Source: Streptomyces adustus (GTDB lineage Bacteria; Actinomycetota; Actinomycetes; Streptomycetales; Streptomycetaceae). Taken from it: a stretch of DNA of 54,297 nucleotides. The notes below the pieces were generated by a model. That model was not told the origin of the DNA. It saw only the letters and a list, made by a program, of their open reading frames with translations, and made no database searches. Made by a program: the position numbers and the translations under genes. Each line of letters starts with the position of its first letter. Position 1 is the first letter of the stretch. Positions 26,884 through 35,866 of the stretch are shown here, in pieces. The stretch covers positions 1-54,297 of the forward strand of contig NZ_VJZD01000033.1 of assembly GCF_009377175.1 (NCBI RefSeq), in the 5' to 3' direction.

Positions 26884-29121
26884 ATGGCGTCCTTTCTCTA
26901 CCGGTTGGGCCGGACGGCCTTCCGGAAGCGCCGCTGGGTTCTGTTGCTGTGGGTGGCTGTCGTTGCCGTCGTCGGCTTCAAGGGCCTCACCGCCGCCGCC
27001 GGCCCCGACGACTCGTCATCGATGCCGGGAATCGAATCCCAGAAGGCTTTCGACCTGATCGACCAGCGCTTCCCCGGAACCGCGGCCGACGGGGCCAGCG
27101 AGCGCATCGTCTTCGTCGCGCCGGACGGACAGAAGGTCACGGCCGCCGGCAACCGCGAGGCCATCGAGAAGACGGTCGCCGATGCCGCCCACGGCAGCGA
27201 GGTCGCGAGCGCGGTGAATCCGTTCCGGGCGAACTCGGTCAGCAAGGACGGCAGCACCGCCTACGCGACCGTCACCTACAAGGTGAAGGACCTCTCCGAC
27301 GGCAGCAAGAACGAGCTCCAGAAGGCCCTGGGCGAGGCAAGGAAGGCCGGTCTCACCGTCGAGACCGGCGGCAACGCCCTGGCCGCGCAGACGGAGGCCG
27401 GCGGCGTGGGCGAGGCGGCGGGTGTGCTGGTGGCCGCGCTCGTCCTGCTGGTGACTTTCGGATCCATGGCCGCAGCCGGGCTGCCCCTGCTGACCGCCGT
27501 CATCGGCGTGGCCACCAGCATGTTCGCCATCCTGGCCCTGAGCAGCGCCTTCGGCCTGTCGTCCTCGACGGGAACCCTGGCCACCATGCTGGGCCTCGCG
27601 GTCGGGATCGACTACGCGATGTTCATCGTCTCCCGGTACAGGGAGGAGCGGGGCAAGGGACATGCCCCGCAGGAAGCAGCTGGCCGGGCCACCGGTACGG
27701 CCGGCTCCGCCGTCGTCTTCGCCGGGCTCACCGTCGTCGTCGCACTCGCGGGACTCTCGGTCGTCGGCGTCCCGATGCTGACCAAGATGGGGCTCGCAGC
27801 CGCCGGAGCGGTCCTGCTGTCCGTGGTCATCGCGCTGACACTGGTTCCGGCGCTGCTCGGTTTCTGGCCGAACGCGGTCCTGCCCCGGCGTCTGCGCCGC
27901 CGCAACCGCAAGGGCAGCCACACCGGCGAGAACCACCTCGAGACCGCCTCCGCCGCGGCAGGCGCCACGAAGGAGTCGAGGTGGGCCCGCTTCGTGCTGT
28001 GCCGCCCGCTGCCGGTCCTCCTGCTGTCCGTCATCGGTCTCGGAGTGCTCGCCCTGCCGGCGGCCGATCTTCAGCTGGGTATGTCCGGCGACGAGGCCAA
28101 GTCCACCTCCACCACCGAACGACGTGCCTACGACGCCCTCGCGGACGGTTTCGGTCCCGGCTTCAACGGTCCGCTGACCATCGTGGTCGACGCTCAGGGC
28201 GTCCCCGACGCGGCGGGCGCGGTGGACACCATCGCGAAGAAGATCGCCTCGACGGACGGCGTCGTGTCCGTGTCCGAGCCGCGCTTCAACCAGGCCGGGG
28301 ACACCGCGATCATCTCCGCCACGCCGTCCACCTCGCCCACCAGCGAGGAGACGAAGAATCTCGTCCACACCATCCGAGGCGAGCGCCCGGGGCTGGAAAC
28401 GGCGACGGACGCGACGTTCCAGGTCACCGGGACGACGGCATCCAACATCGATGTCGCGCAGAAGATGCAGAGCGCGCTGATCCCCTACCTGGCCGTCGTG
28501 GTCGGGCTGGCCTTCCTGCTCCTGCTCGTCGTCTTCCGCTCCATCCTGGTGCCCGTCAAGGCGGCCGTCGGGTTCCTCCTGTCCGTCCTGGCCTCGCTGG
28601 GCGCGGTCGTCGCGGTGTTCCAGTGGGGCTGGGCCGCCGACCTCCTCGGCGTCGAGCAGACCGGCCCGATCATGAGCATGATGCCGATCTTCCTCGTCGG
28701 CATCGTCTTCGGCCTGGCCATGGACTACCAGGTGTTCCTCGTGTCCCGCATGCGGGAGGCCTACGTCCACGGCCAGACCCCGGGCCGCGCCATGGTCACC
28801 GGGTTCGGCCACAGCGCGCGCGTCGTCGTCGCGGCGGCGCTGATCATGATGAGCGTGTTCTCCGGCTTCATCACCGCCGGGGAATCGATGATCAAGATGA
28901 TCGGCTTCGGTCTCGCCATCGCCGTCCTCTTCGACGCCTTCGTCATCCGCATGGCCTTCGTACCCGCCGTCCTCGCCCTCCTCGGCCACCGGGCCTGGTG
29001 GCTGCCCCGATGGCTCGACCGCATGCTCCCCCGCGTCGACATCGAAGGCGAGGCACTCGCCCACGGCGACACGCCCGCGGCTCAGCCCTACGAGAAGCCA
29101 CGGGAAACCGCCGGAATCTGA
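26884..29121 (+). CDS. MMPL-family (RND superfamily) transporter
   Basis: 745 residues from ATG at 26884 (MASFLYRLGRTAFRKRRWV). Topology is that of MMPL proteins: one N-terminal helix, a large extracellular loop (residues 40-175), five helices, a cytoplasmic Arg-rich loop near residue 340 (RRLRRRNRKG), then the second half with the same plan. The GxxxDY motifs of the proton relay are present (LAVGIDYAMFIVSRYREE and FGLAMDYQVFLVSRMREA). It exports lipids or hydrophobic drugs using the proton gradient. A terminator and then a two-component system follow on the same strand, suggesting a regulated efflux unit. Confidence 0.92.
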   Translation: MASFLYRLGRTAFRKRRWVLLLWVAVVAVVGFKGLTAAAGPDDSSSMPGIESQKAFDLIDQRFPGTAADGASERIVFVAPDGQKVTAAGNREAIEKTVADAAHGSEVASAVNPFRANSVSKDGSTAYATVTYKVKDLSDGSKNELQKALGEARKAGLTVETGGNALAAQTEAGGVGEAAGVLVAALVLLVTFGSMAAAGLPLLTAVIGVATSMFAILALSSAFGLSSSTGTLATMLGLAVGIDYAMFIVSRYREERGKGHAPQEAAGRATGTAGSAVVFAGLTVVVALAGLSVVGVPMLTKMGLAAAGAVLLSVVIALTLVPALLGFWPNAVLPRRLRRRNRKGSHTGENHLETASAAAGATKESRWARFVLCRPLPVLLLSVIGLGVLALPAADLQLGMSGDEAKSTSTTERRAYDALADGFGPGFNGPLTIVVDAQGVPDAAGAVDTIAKKIASTDGVVSVSEPRFNQAGDTAIISATPSTSPTSEETKNLVHTIRGERPGLETATDATFQVTGTTASNIDVAQKMQSALIPYLAVVVGLAFLLLLVVFRSILVPVKAAVGFLLSVLASLGAVVAVFQWGWAADLLGVEQTGPIMSMMPIFLVGIVFGLAMDYQVFLVSRMREAYVHGQTPGRAMVTGFGHSARVVVAAALIMMSVFSGFITAGESMIKMIGFGLAIAVLFDAFVIRMAFVPAVLALLGHRAWWLPRWLDRMLPRVDIEGEALAHGDTPAAQPYEKPRETAGI

Positions 29122-29132
29122 GCACACCCAGG

Positions 29133-29165
29133 TGAGGGCCGCCCGACGACGTCGAGCGGCCCTCA
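29133..29165 (+). terminator. Terminator hairpin after the MMPL gene
   Basis: tgagggccgc (29133-29142) and gcggccctca (29156-29165) form a perfect 10-bp stem around a 13-base loop, 12 bp beyond the MMPL stop. It separates the transporter from the histidine kinase gene. Confidence 0.7.
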
Positions 29166-29236
29166 TAGACCTTCACCGGCCTTCACCCGTGGATGCTCCA
29201 CCATGGATCCGACCGCCACCGCAACCGGAGACCGCG

Positions 29237-30421
29237 ATGCCCAGCGCCGCCCGCCGCTTTGCTCTCAACCACCCGCACGTCGTGGACACGGCGCTGCTGA
29301 CCTTCGTGCTCGCCTGCGTGGTCTCCGCGAGCTTCTTCGGCACGTGGGACGCGCGGGAACCCGTCGCCTGGTGGCCGGGGCTGGTCCTGGGCGTCATCGC
29401 GACCGCCGCCCTGCTGTGGCGGCGCACCCATCCTCGTCCGGTCGTCGTCGTCACAGGCGTCTGCGCCCTCGCCGCGGTGAGCGTCGGCTACCTTCCCACG
29501 ATGCTGCTGCTCGCCCCCGTCATGGTGGCGTTGTTCTGGCTCGCGCTCCTCGACGAGCGCCGGACCGCCCACCTCTTCGGCCTCGGCCTGGTCGTGGTCA
29601 TGGTCCCCATCGGGGTCCTGCAGGCCCCCCGCTACGGCGGCGGCTTCATCATCGTGACGCTGAACCCGGCCCTGGCACTGCTCCTCCCGGTCGCCTGGGG
29701 CTCGGCTCTACGACTGCGCCGTGCGTTCACCGACTCGCTGCGGGCCCGTGCCGAGCACGCGGAACGCACCCGCGAGGAGGAAGCGCTGCGCCGGGTGGCG
29801 GAGGAACGTGTACGCATCGCCCGCGAACTCCACGATGTCGTGGCCCACCACCTCACCCTCGCCAACGCCCAGGCGATCACCGCCGCGCACCTCATCCGCA
29901 ACGACCCCCAACAGGCGGAGCGACTGCTCACCGGCCTGAGCGGCACGACCGCCACGGCCCTGCGCGAACTCAAGGCGACGGTAGGACTGCTGCGCCGCCC
30001 CGAGGACTCCGACTCGCCACTCCAGCCGGCCCCGAAACTCGAGCAGCTCCCCACCATGGTGGCGGCCCTCGCGACCACCGGACTCGATGTCACCGTCACA
30101 ACCGAGGGAGAGCCCGGGCCGCTCTCCCCCGCCGTGGACCTGACAGCCTTCCGGATCATCCAGGAGGCGCTCACCAACGTTTCCAAGCACGCCGGCACCC
30201 CTACGGCACAGGTGACGCTGACCTACACGGACGACATACTGAAGATCGAAATCAGCAACAAGCTGGGACACCGGGTCGCGACAGCCTCCGCGGCCGCGAA
30301 TTCCGGGTTCGGACTCATCAGCATGCGCGAACGCGCCCTCTCCACCGGAGGCCGGTTCACCGCGGGCCCCCGCCTCGACGGTGGCTACACCGTCATCGCC
30401 GAACTGCCCCTCCACTTCTGA
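29237..30421 (+). CDS. Sensor histidine kinase, HisKA_3 (NarL/DesK-like) type
   Basis: 394 residues from ATG at 29237 with GGAG upstream. The N-terminal 170 residues form about five membrane helices (VVDTALLTFVLACVVSASFF, VTGVCALAAVSVGYLPTMLL, and others). The dimerisation/phosphoacceptor helix is VRIARELHDVVAHHLTLA, with His in ELHDVVAHH. The HATPase_c domain carries the N box QEALTNVSKHA and a G box SGFGLISMRERA. It senses an unknown membrane signal and phosphorylates the response regulator encoded 12 bp downstream. The MMPL exporter just upstream is a likely target. Confidence 0.92.
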   Translation: MPSAARRFALNHPHVVDTALLTFVLACVVSASFFGTWDAREPVAWWPGLVLGVIATAALLWRRTHPRPVVVVTGVCALAAVSVGYLPTMLLLAPVMVALFWLALLDERRTAHLFGLGLVVVMVPIGVLQAPRYGGGFIIVTLNPALALLLPVAWGSALRLRRAFTDSLRARAEHAERTREEEALRRVAEERVRIARELHDVVAHHLTLANAQAITAAHLIRNDPQQAERLLTGLSGTTATALRELKATVGLLRRPEDSDSPLQPAPKLEQLPTMVAALATTGLDVTVTTEGEPGPLSPAVDLTAFRIIQEALTNVSKHAGTPTAQVTLTYTDDILKIEISNKLGHRVATASAAANSGFGLISMRERALSTGGRFTAGPRLDGGYTVIAELPLHF

Positions 30422-30433
30422 TCCGGGAACCCC

Positions 30434-31117
30434 ATGACCATCCGCGTGCTCCTCGCCGACGATCAGGCCCTTCTCAGGGACACCTTCCGCATCCTGATCA
30501 ACTCCGCCGACGATCTGGAGGTCGTCGGTGAGGCGTCCGACGGCGCGGAAGCTGTCGCTCTTGCCGGGACGCTCCGGCCGGACGTCGTGATCATGGACAT
30601 CCGCATGCCCGGCACCGACGGTCTGGCCGCCACGACCGCCATTTGTGCCGACCCCGGGCTCTCGGACGTCCGCATCCTCATCCTCACCACATTCGAGACC
30701 GACGAGTACGTCGCCCGCGCGCTGCGCGCCGGAGCGAGCGGGTTCCTCGGCAAGGACGTCACCGCCGACGCCCTGCTCGACGCGATCCGTACCGTCGCGG
30801 ACGGCGACGCACTCCTGTCACCGACCGCCACCAAGATGCTCGTGACCCGCTTCCTGGTCACACCCGAGCCGGCCGTCGACACGGCACTGCCGGAGCAGCT
30901 CAGCTCCCTCACCGCACGCGAACGAGAAGTGATGATCCTGGCGGCCCGCGGCATGTCCAACACGGACATCGCCGACGCCCTCTGCCTCAGCCCGCTGACC
31001 ATCCGTACCCACATCCAACGCGCCATGACCAAACTCCACGCCCGCGACCGAGCCCAACTCGTCGTCGCTGCCTACCAGTCGGGGCTCGTGCAGTCCGGGC
31101 CTCCCGCCACCCCATGA
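30434..31117 (+). CDS. LuxR/NarL-family response regulator
   Basis: 227 residues. Receiver domain at residues 1-120 with the acidic pair in LLADDQALLRD, phospho-acceptor Asp in VVIMDIRMPGTDG, the conserved Thr in ILTTFETDEYV and Lys in SGFLGKDVTA. C-terminal LuxR helix-turn-helix LTAREREVMILAARGMSNTD, then IADALCLSPLTIRTHI. It starts 12 bp after the kinase gene. It is followed directly by IS remnants, so nothing further belongs to this operon. Confidence 0.93.
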   Translation: MTIRVLLADDQALLRDTFRILINSADDLEVVGEASDGAEAVALAGTLRPDVVIMDIRMPGTDGLAATTAICADPGLSDVRILILTTFETDEYVARALRAGASGFLGKDVTADALLDAIRTVADGDALLSPTATKMLVTRFLVTPEPAVDTALPEQLSSLTAREREVMILAARGMSNTDIADALCLSPLTIRTHIQRAMTKLHARDRAQLVVAAYQSGLVQSGPPATP

Positions 31118-31142
31118 CCCTGGCATCGTCCTCGCGGCGCCA

Positions 31143-31245
31143 CGTCGGCGAGCGGGTGCGGCGCGAGCGCGCCGCGGGAAGGGCCCGGCCGTCCCGGTCA
31201 CCCATCTGCCGGCCGAGATCCGCGAACAGGGCTATGCGGGCAGCG
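31143..31245 (+). pseudogene. ISL3-family transposase fragment
   Basis: In frame from 31191 the sequence reads VPVTHLPAEIREQGYAGSAT. I recognise this as the ISL3-transposase segment that normally reads like TxLHAEIREQGYxGS. About 30 residues are left; at about 31245 the sequence joins an IS630 fragment. Confidence 0.5.
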
Positions 31246-31917
31246 CGACGAGCATGCGGTCGAGCTCCGGAAGAAGGACGTGTGGCCGCAGGTGGAAGAA
31301 TCGCGGCGGCGCTCGGGGCCTCCATCGTCTTCGAGGACGAGGCCGGGTTCGCGATGACGCCGCCACACGCCCGCACCAGGGGCCGGCGCGGACACACTCC
31401 CGTGGTCCGGGTGCGGAGACGGTCCCGGCGACGGATCTCGGTCGCCGCACTGTGCTGCTACTGACCCGGCGAAAGGTCCCGGCTGATCTACCGGCCCCGC
31501 TTCCACCACCTCAAAGGAGCGCGCAAGAGTTTCGCCTGGCTGGACTACCGCGACCTACTGGTCCGAGGTCACCTGCAACTCGGCGCCCCCATCGTGGTCG
31601 CCCGGGACAACTTGAACACCCATCGTGCAGCCGGAATGCGGAAGTACGCAGCCGACCACGACTGGCTCACCGTCGTCCAGCTGCCCTCCGACAGCCCGCA
31701 CCTGAATCCCGTGGAAGGCGTCCGGTCCCTGCTGCGGCGAGGATCGATGGCCAACATCGCATTCACCGATCCCGACCACCTCACCCGCACCCTCCGCCGA
31801 GGCCTCGCCCACATTCAGCGCCACCCCGAACTCATCGACGGCTGCCTCACTGAAAATGGCCTGACCCTCAACCCCGGCAACCGAAGCCAATTCGACAAGG
31901 TCAGTGAGCGACCGTGA
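31240..31917 (+). pseudogene. IS630-family DDE transposase, 5'-truncated with frameshift and nonsense mutation
   Basis: Reading pieces in order: DEHAVELRKKDVWPQVEE, a one-base loss near 31292, then AAALGASIVFEDEAGFAMTP and TRGRRGHTPVVRVRRRSRRR. A TGA follows at 31462, where the family has CYKPG or CYRPG. The same frame resumes as PGERSRLIYRPR to DNLNTHRAAGMRKYA and LPSDSPHLNPVEGVRSLL. FEDEAG, DNLNTH and PHLNPVE contain the three DDE-type catalytic acids of IS630. The stop is explained by a single CGA-to-TGA change. The helix-turn-helix N-terminus is missing. Its 3' end overlaps the end of the converging alcohol dehydrogenase gene. Confidence 0.85.
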
Positions 31918-32914
31918 GCACGATCTTGCCCTGGATGTGCCCTCGGGCGGCGCGTTCGTGCGCGGCCCGGGCGTCCGCGAGGGCGAAAGTGCTGTCGATC
32001 GCGACGCGGACCGTGCCCGCGTCGAGGAGGCGTGCCAGCTCGGCAAGCTGTGCGCCGTTCGAGCGGACTTGGGTGCCGGTCACGGTGACGCCCAGTTTCG
32101 CGGTCTCTTCTTCGTCGAATTCACCGAAGAACACGGGGAATTGGGAGCCACCGCGCTTGAGCGTGCGCAAGAAGCGCTTGCTGTGGGGGCCGCCGACGGC
32201 GTCGAGCACGAGGTCGAGGTCGTGCACGAGTTCCTCGGGACGGCTCTTGGTGTAGTCGATGAACTCGTCGGCGCCGAGTTCCCTCAGGAACGATTCGTGC
32301 GCGCCCGACGCCACCGCGATGACACGTGCGCCCTTCCATTTCGCCAGCTGTAGCGCGAAGTGTCCCACGCCGCCCGCGGCGCCGTTGATGAGCACCGTCT
32401 TGTCGGCGTCGAGCGGCACCGGGTGATGCTGTGCCGCCTGGAAGGGCGACGGGTGATCGTGTCCGAGGTCGATCAGGTACTGCCATGCGGTGAGACCGGC
32501 CATGGGCGCCCCGGCGGCATGCACGTGATCGATGCCGGCCGGCTTGCGTGCGAGGTCCGACGCGGGCGCGGCCACGTACTCGGCGTAGGTGCTGCCGTCG
32601 AAGCCGGGGAAGCGGAGGAGGCCGAAGACCTCATCGCCGACGCGGAGGTCGTCCACATCCGCGGCGACGGCCTCGACGACGCCCGACAGGTCCGTTCCCG
32701 GAATCACGGGCAGGCTGAACTTCGGCCGGACTTCCGGAGGCAGGTTGGACATCCCGTCACGCAGGTACCAGTCCGGGGGGTTGACGCCGACCGCGTGCAC
32801 GCGGACGAGCACCTCGCCCGGCCTCGGCTCGGGAATCGGCACCTCTTCGTAGCGCAGCACCTCAGGGCCGCCGTGTTCATGGAGCCGGATTGCCCTCATC
32901 GTGTGTGTCGGCAT
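31901..32914 (-). CDS. Zinc-independent alcohol dehydrogenase/quinone oxidoreductase (MDR family)
   Basis: 337 residues from ATG at 32914 with AGGAGG upstream. GroES-like N-terminal domain (VLVRVHAVGVNPPDWYLRDG, PVIPGTDLSGVVEAV), then the NADP-binding Rossmann domain with NGAAGGVGHFALQLAKWKG, and the C-terminal RAAHERAARGHIQGKIVL typical of quinone oxidoreductases. Zinc ligands are absent. A cytoplasmic NADPH-dependent reductase of quinones or enones is likely. It is divergent from the TetR gene at 33026 and the shared 111-bp gap holds operator repeats, so TetR control is very likely. Confidence 0.9.
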   Translation of the reverse strand: MPTHTMRAIRLHEHGGPEVLRYEEVPIPEPRPGEVLVRVHAVGVNPPDWYLRDGMSNLPPEVRPKFSLPVIPGTDLSGVVEAVAADVDDLRVGDEVFGLLRFPGFDGSTYAEYVAAPASDLARKPAGIDHVHAAGAPMAGLTAWQYLIDLGHDHPSPFQAAQHHPVPLDADKTVLINGAAGGVGHFALQLAKWKGARVIAVASGAHESFLRELGADEFIDYTKSRPEELVHDLDLVLDAVGGPHSKRFLRTLKRGGSQFPVFFGEFDEEETAKLGVTVTGTQVRSNGAQLAELARLLDAGTVRVAIDSTFALADARAAHERAARGHIQGKIVLTVAH

Positions 32915-32948
32915 CGTTTCCTCCTGCCCGCAGCGCGGGATAGGCTTA

Positions 32949-33007
32949 TTCGGATCAGCGATCCACATAACCGGACCACTGATCCGAATATATGGACCAC
33001 TGATCCG
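32949..33007. promoter_or_regulatory. TetR operator array: paired direct repeats and an inverted copy
   Basis: ggaccactgatccg occurs at 32973-32986 and again at 32994-33007, a 21-bp step (two helical turns). An inverted near-copy, cggatcagcgatcc, lies at 32951-32964. attcggatcag (32949-32959) and ctgatccgaat (32979-32989) form a perfect 11-bp inverted repeat. This is the shared promoter of the TetR gene and the oxidoreductase. Confidence 0.75.
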
Positions 33008-33025
33008 GATAGTCAAGAGGGACAG

Positions 33026-33616
33026 ATGCGCGCCGACGCCAGGAAGAACCGCGACCACCTGCTCGCAGTGGCGGGCACCGCCATCACCGAGCAAGGCGTC
33101 GACGTGTCACTGCGCGACATCGCGCGCAGGGCCGATGTGGGACTCGCCACACTGCTGCGTCACTTCCCGACGCGCGAGGCGCTGCTCGACGCCCTGCTCC
33201 GCACGAGCTTCGACGAGATGACCGCCACGGCCGACGCCCTCGAAACGTCCGGCTCGCCCGGCGATGCTCTCGTTTCGTGGCTGCGCGACTGCGTCGCATG
33301 GACAACGGAGTACCGGGGCGCGGTCGTACTGATGGCAGCCGCGATCGAGGACACCGAGTCCGCACTCCACGCTTCGTGCGTCACCCTGCGCGCGGCCGGT
33401 GCGCGACTCCTCGCCCGCGCCCAGGCCGCGGGCATAGCGCGGACCGACATCGATGGCGCCGACCTGTTCGCGCTGGTGGCGGCGCTCGCTTGGCTCGGCG
33501 ATCAGCCCTCGCTCGCGCCGCGCGCCGATCACCTCTTCGACGTTGTCTCCAGCGCGATCCTGACGAATCCAGCGAGCGCCCAGCCCGGAGGAACGCCACC
33601 CCGGGCCTGCGGCTGA
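33026..33616 (+). CDS. TetR-family repressor
   Basis: 196 residues from ATG at 33026 with AAGAGG upstream. N-terminal helix-turn-helix NRDHLLAVAGTAITEQGVD, VSLRDIARRADVGLATLLR and HFPTREALLDALL is diagnostic. The helical C-terminal domain resembles the SbtR-like ligand-binding domain found in many actinomycete regulators. It should repress itself and the divergent oxidoreductase until an electrophile or quinone-like ligand binds. Confidence 0.92.
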   Translation: MRADARKNRDHLLAVAGTAITEQGVDVSLRDIARRADVGLATLLRHFPTREALLDALLRTSFDEMTATADALETSGSPGDALVSWLRDCVAWTTEYRGAVVLMAAAIEDTESALHASCVTLRAAGARLLARAQAAGIARTDIDGADLFALVAALAWLGDQPSLAPRADHLFDVVSSAILTNPASAQPGGTPPRACG

Positions 33617-33940
33617 ATTCGTCGCGCACGCGGACCGGCCAACTCGGTCGCACGCCCGGCACGAACGGATCGCCACCGAGTTCACCGAGGCGGTCGAGGT
33701 CACCGGCATCGAACCGCGCGCCCCGGAAGCGGACCGCGACGCCGAGAAGCGGTCGGCGAAGGCGCGCCGGTCGACCACGCCCTGGCCGGCTCCTGACGGC
33801 CGGGGCTGCTCTGCGTCGTCATCCTCGTCCGGCTCGGGCGCGTCCGGATCGCCCAGGGGCAGTGGACCCTTCTCCCGACGGACCTGAAGCTGACAGTCAG
33901 ACACTCGCTCGGGACTGCTCACGGAACCTGCATGCGCCTC
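33617..33940. other. Unassigned stretch
   Basis: About 320 bp between convergent TetR and XRE genes. A plus-strand frame (FTEAVEVTGIEPRAPEADRD) looks protein-like but short, without start or known domain; it may be a gene remnant. Confidence 0.45.
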
Positions 33941-34807
33941 TTAGGTGTCCAGGGCGCCGATCCGACAGGCGAGTGTCCGCAAGGCTTCGACAGACGCGGA
34001 GCCGGGCCGAGCTGTATTCACGAACAGCCACTGGTCCGGATCACCGGGAAAGACCAGGACCTCATAGTCCAAGGTGACCTCGCCGAGCAGAGGGTGCCGG
34101 TAGTGCCGGGTGCCGTGGGAGAACTCCTCCACATCGTGTGCGGCCCACCACCGGCGAAAGTCTTTGTCCACGGCCGACAGCTGATCAACCAGTTCGGTCA
34201 GTTGCAGATCTTCCGGATTCCGGCCCGCATACAGGTGCAAACCCGTGACGACCATGTGGGCGGCCATATCCCAGTCGATAAACAGTTCACGCGCCGCAGG
34301 GTCGAGAAATATAAATCGCGCCAAATTGCGCTCGCGGGCCGGTACGGCATCGAAATCGGCGTATATCGCGCAAGCCATTCGATTAAGGGCGAGGACATCC
34401 ATGCGGCCGTCCAGAATCATGGCGGGGGCATCCCGGAGAACCTCAAGCAGCGCGTACGCACCCGGGCGCACCCTCCACGGAACGGCGGGACGGCTCGCTC
34501 TGACCACGGACTGCGGTCTGGCCAGGTTGAACAGATGCGCCCGTTCGGCATCATCCAGTCGCAGAGCGCGGGCCACAGCTTCCAGCACCGCTTCCGAGGC
34601 GTTGGCCACGCGGCCGCGTTCCAGACGGATGTAGTAGTCCACGCTCAGTCCGGCCAAGAGCGCAACCTCTTCACGCCGCAGTCCCGGAACACGTCGACTC
34701 GCCCCCGGCGTGACCCCGACCTGCTCAGGAGTCACCCGGGCGCGCCTGGAGCGCAGAAAATCGCTCAGCTCTTTGTTGCCTCCTGACCCTGATGGCATCG
34801 TGCCCAT
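33941..34807 (-). CDS. XRE-family regulator with MmyB-like ligand domain
   Basis: 288 residues from ATG at 34807 (a second ATG at 34798 is possible; neither has a clear ribosome site). N-terminal helix-turn-helix [38 protein letters not shown] and YYIRLERGR is the standard start of this actinomycete family. Residues 110-280 form the MmyB-like PAS-fold domain (LNRMACAIYADFDA, RNLARFIFLDPAARELFIDW, HYRHPLLGEVTLDYEVLVF). Such regulators usually control an adjacent redox gene, and the VOC gene is next. Codon use in the middle (34280-34400) is more AT-rich than the surroundings, a sign of separate origin. Confidence 0.87.
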   Translation of the reverse strand: MGTMPSGSGGNKELSDFLRSRRARVTPEQVGVTPGASRRVPGLRREEVALLAGLSVDYYIRLERGRVANASEAVLEAVARALRLDDAERAHLFNLARPQSVVRASRPAVPWRVRPGAYALLEVLRDAPAMILDGRMDVLALNRMACAIYADFDAVPARERNLARFIFLDPAARELFIDWDMAAHMVVTGLHLYAGRNPEDLQLTELVDQLSAVDKDFRRWWAAHDVEEFSHGTRHYRHPLLGEVTLDYEVLVFPGDPDQWLFVNTARPGSASVEALRTLACRIGALDT

Positions 34808-35201
34808 ATATGGAGGCTAGCCCTCGATCCGCCATCCCGGCAAACGCACTCCGAAATAGCGTGACCTCGTGAGCCACTCACTGTCAGCCGCTTTCCGAAT
34901 ATGGTCTCGGCGAATGAAAAGAGATTCCAAATCACTTTGACAGCGGGGCCGGCGATGGAGCCGACTGGGCGGTTGCCCAGCTACAGGGAAGGGGGGTCTG
35001 CCAGTACCTGGACCAGCGGGCCACGGCCGAAGCAGGCCTGCTTGACCGCCCCCAGACGGCTTTCGGACTGGTTCTCTGGATTGCAGGTCAGCGCAAGGCC
35101 CACAGAACACTCAGGCCTCGCAGACCAAGGTGAATCCCCGTTCGACGGTCCGGTGACGCATTCGGCGTAATCCACCGACGTCAAGAAGCAAGGACATCCC
35201 C
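34808..35201. other. Intergenic region between XRE and VOC genes
   Basis: About 390 bp of divergent promoter space with a locally AT-richer part around 34880-34945 (gaatgaaaagagattccaaatcac). No gene is convincing here. Confidence 0.5.
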
Positions 35202-35672
35202 ATGAATCTGAAGCTCGAAATGATCGTGCTGCCCATCTCCGACATCGACCGGGCCAAGGCCTTCTACGAGAAGGCCGGCTTCCGCCTGGACGTCGACTAC
35301 ACGGCGGGCCAGGACTTCCGGATCGTGCACTTCACGCCGCCCGGCTCCGAGTGCTCGATCATCTTCGGCGAGGGGATGACGTCCACCGCACCTGGCTCGT
35401 TCCAGGGCCTGTACCTCATCGTCCCGGACATCGAGGAGGCCCGCGCGGAACTCACCGACCGCGGCATCGAGGTCAGCGAGATCTTCCACGACGCGGGCGG
35501 CCTCTTCCACGGCCACGAGGGCGGGGACGTCACCCACCGCGGCCCCAGCCAGGAGCGGCTCGCCGGCCTGCACCCCGAGCGTGCCTCCTACGGCTCCTTC
35601 GCCACCTTCAACGACCCGGACGGCAACGGCTGGGTGCTCCAGGAGATCTCGCAGCGCCTCCCCGGCCGCTGA
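35202..35672 (+). CDS. VOC-family (glyoxalase/bleomycin resistance-like) protein
   Basis: 156 residues. Start NLKLEMIVLPISDIDRAKAF with YEKAG is the typical first beta-alpha-beta-beta-beta unit, and the second unit contains GLYLIVPDIEEARAELTDRG. The C-terminus has YGSFATFNDPDGNGWVLQEI with the metal-ligand Glu. Members bind a metal and act as dioxygenases, glyoxalases or drug-binding proteins; which applies here is not visible. Divergent from the XRE regulator. Confidence 0.9.
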   Translation: MNLKLEMIVLPISDIDRAKAFYEKAGFRLDVDYTAGQDFRIVHFTPPGSECSIIFGEGMTSTAPGSFQGLYLIVPDIEEARAELTDRGIEVSEIFHDAGGLFHGHEGGDVTHRGPSQERLAGLHPERASYGSFATFNDPDGNGWVLQEISQRLPGR

Positions 35673-35866
35673 CAAACCCACAGACCACCGTCAACCGGCT
35701 GCAACGGGCCCTGTCCGGCCCGGATGGCAGCCGGTCCGGCCCAGCGGCCGCCCGGCGGTCCGGGCCGAGGGCCGGCACCGGACCGCCGGGCGAGCGCAAG
35801 GGTGCTCTCCGCTCCCGGCAGTCCGGACAAGCAATGAGGAACGAAACAGTGAGGAACGCAGCAGTG

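Noticed and set aside
26583..26885. 100-codon minus frame upstream of the MMPL gene
   Set aside because: No domain and no ribosome site, and it overlaps the expected MMPL promoter.
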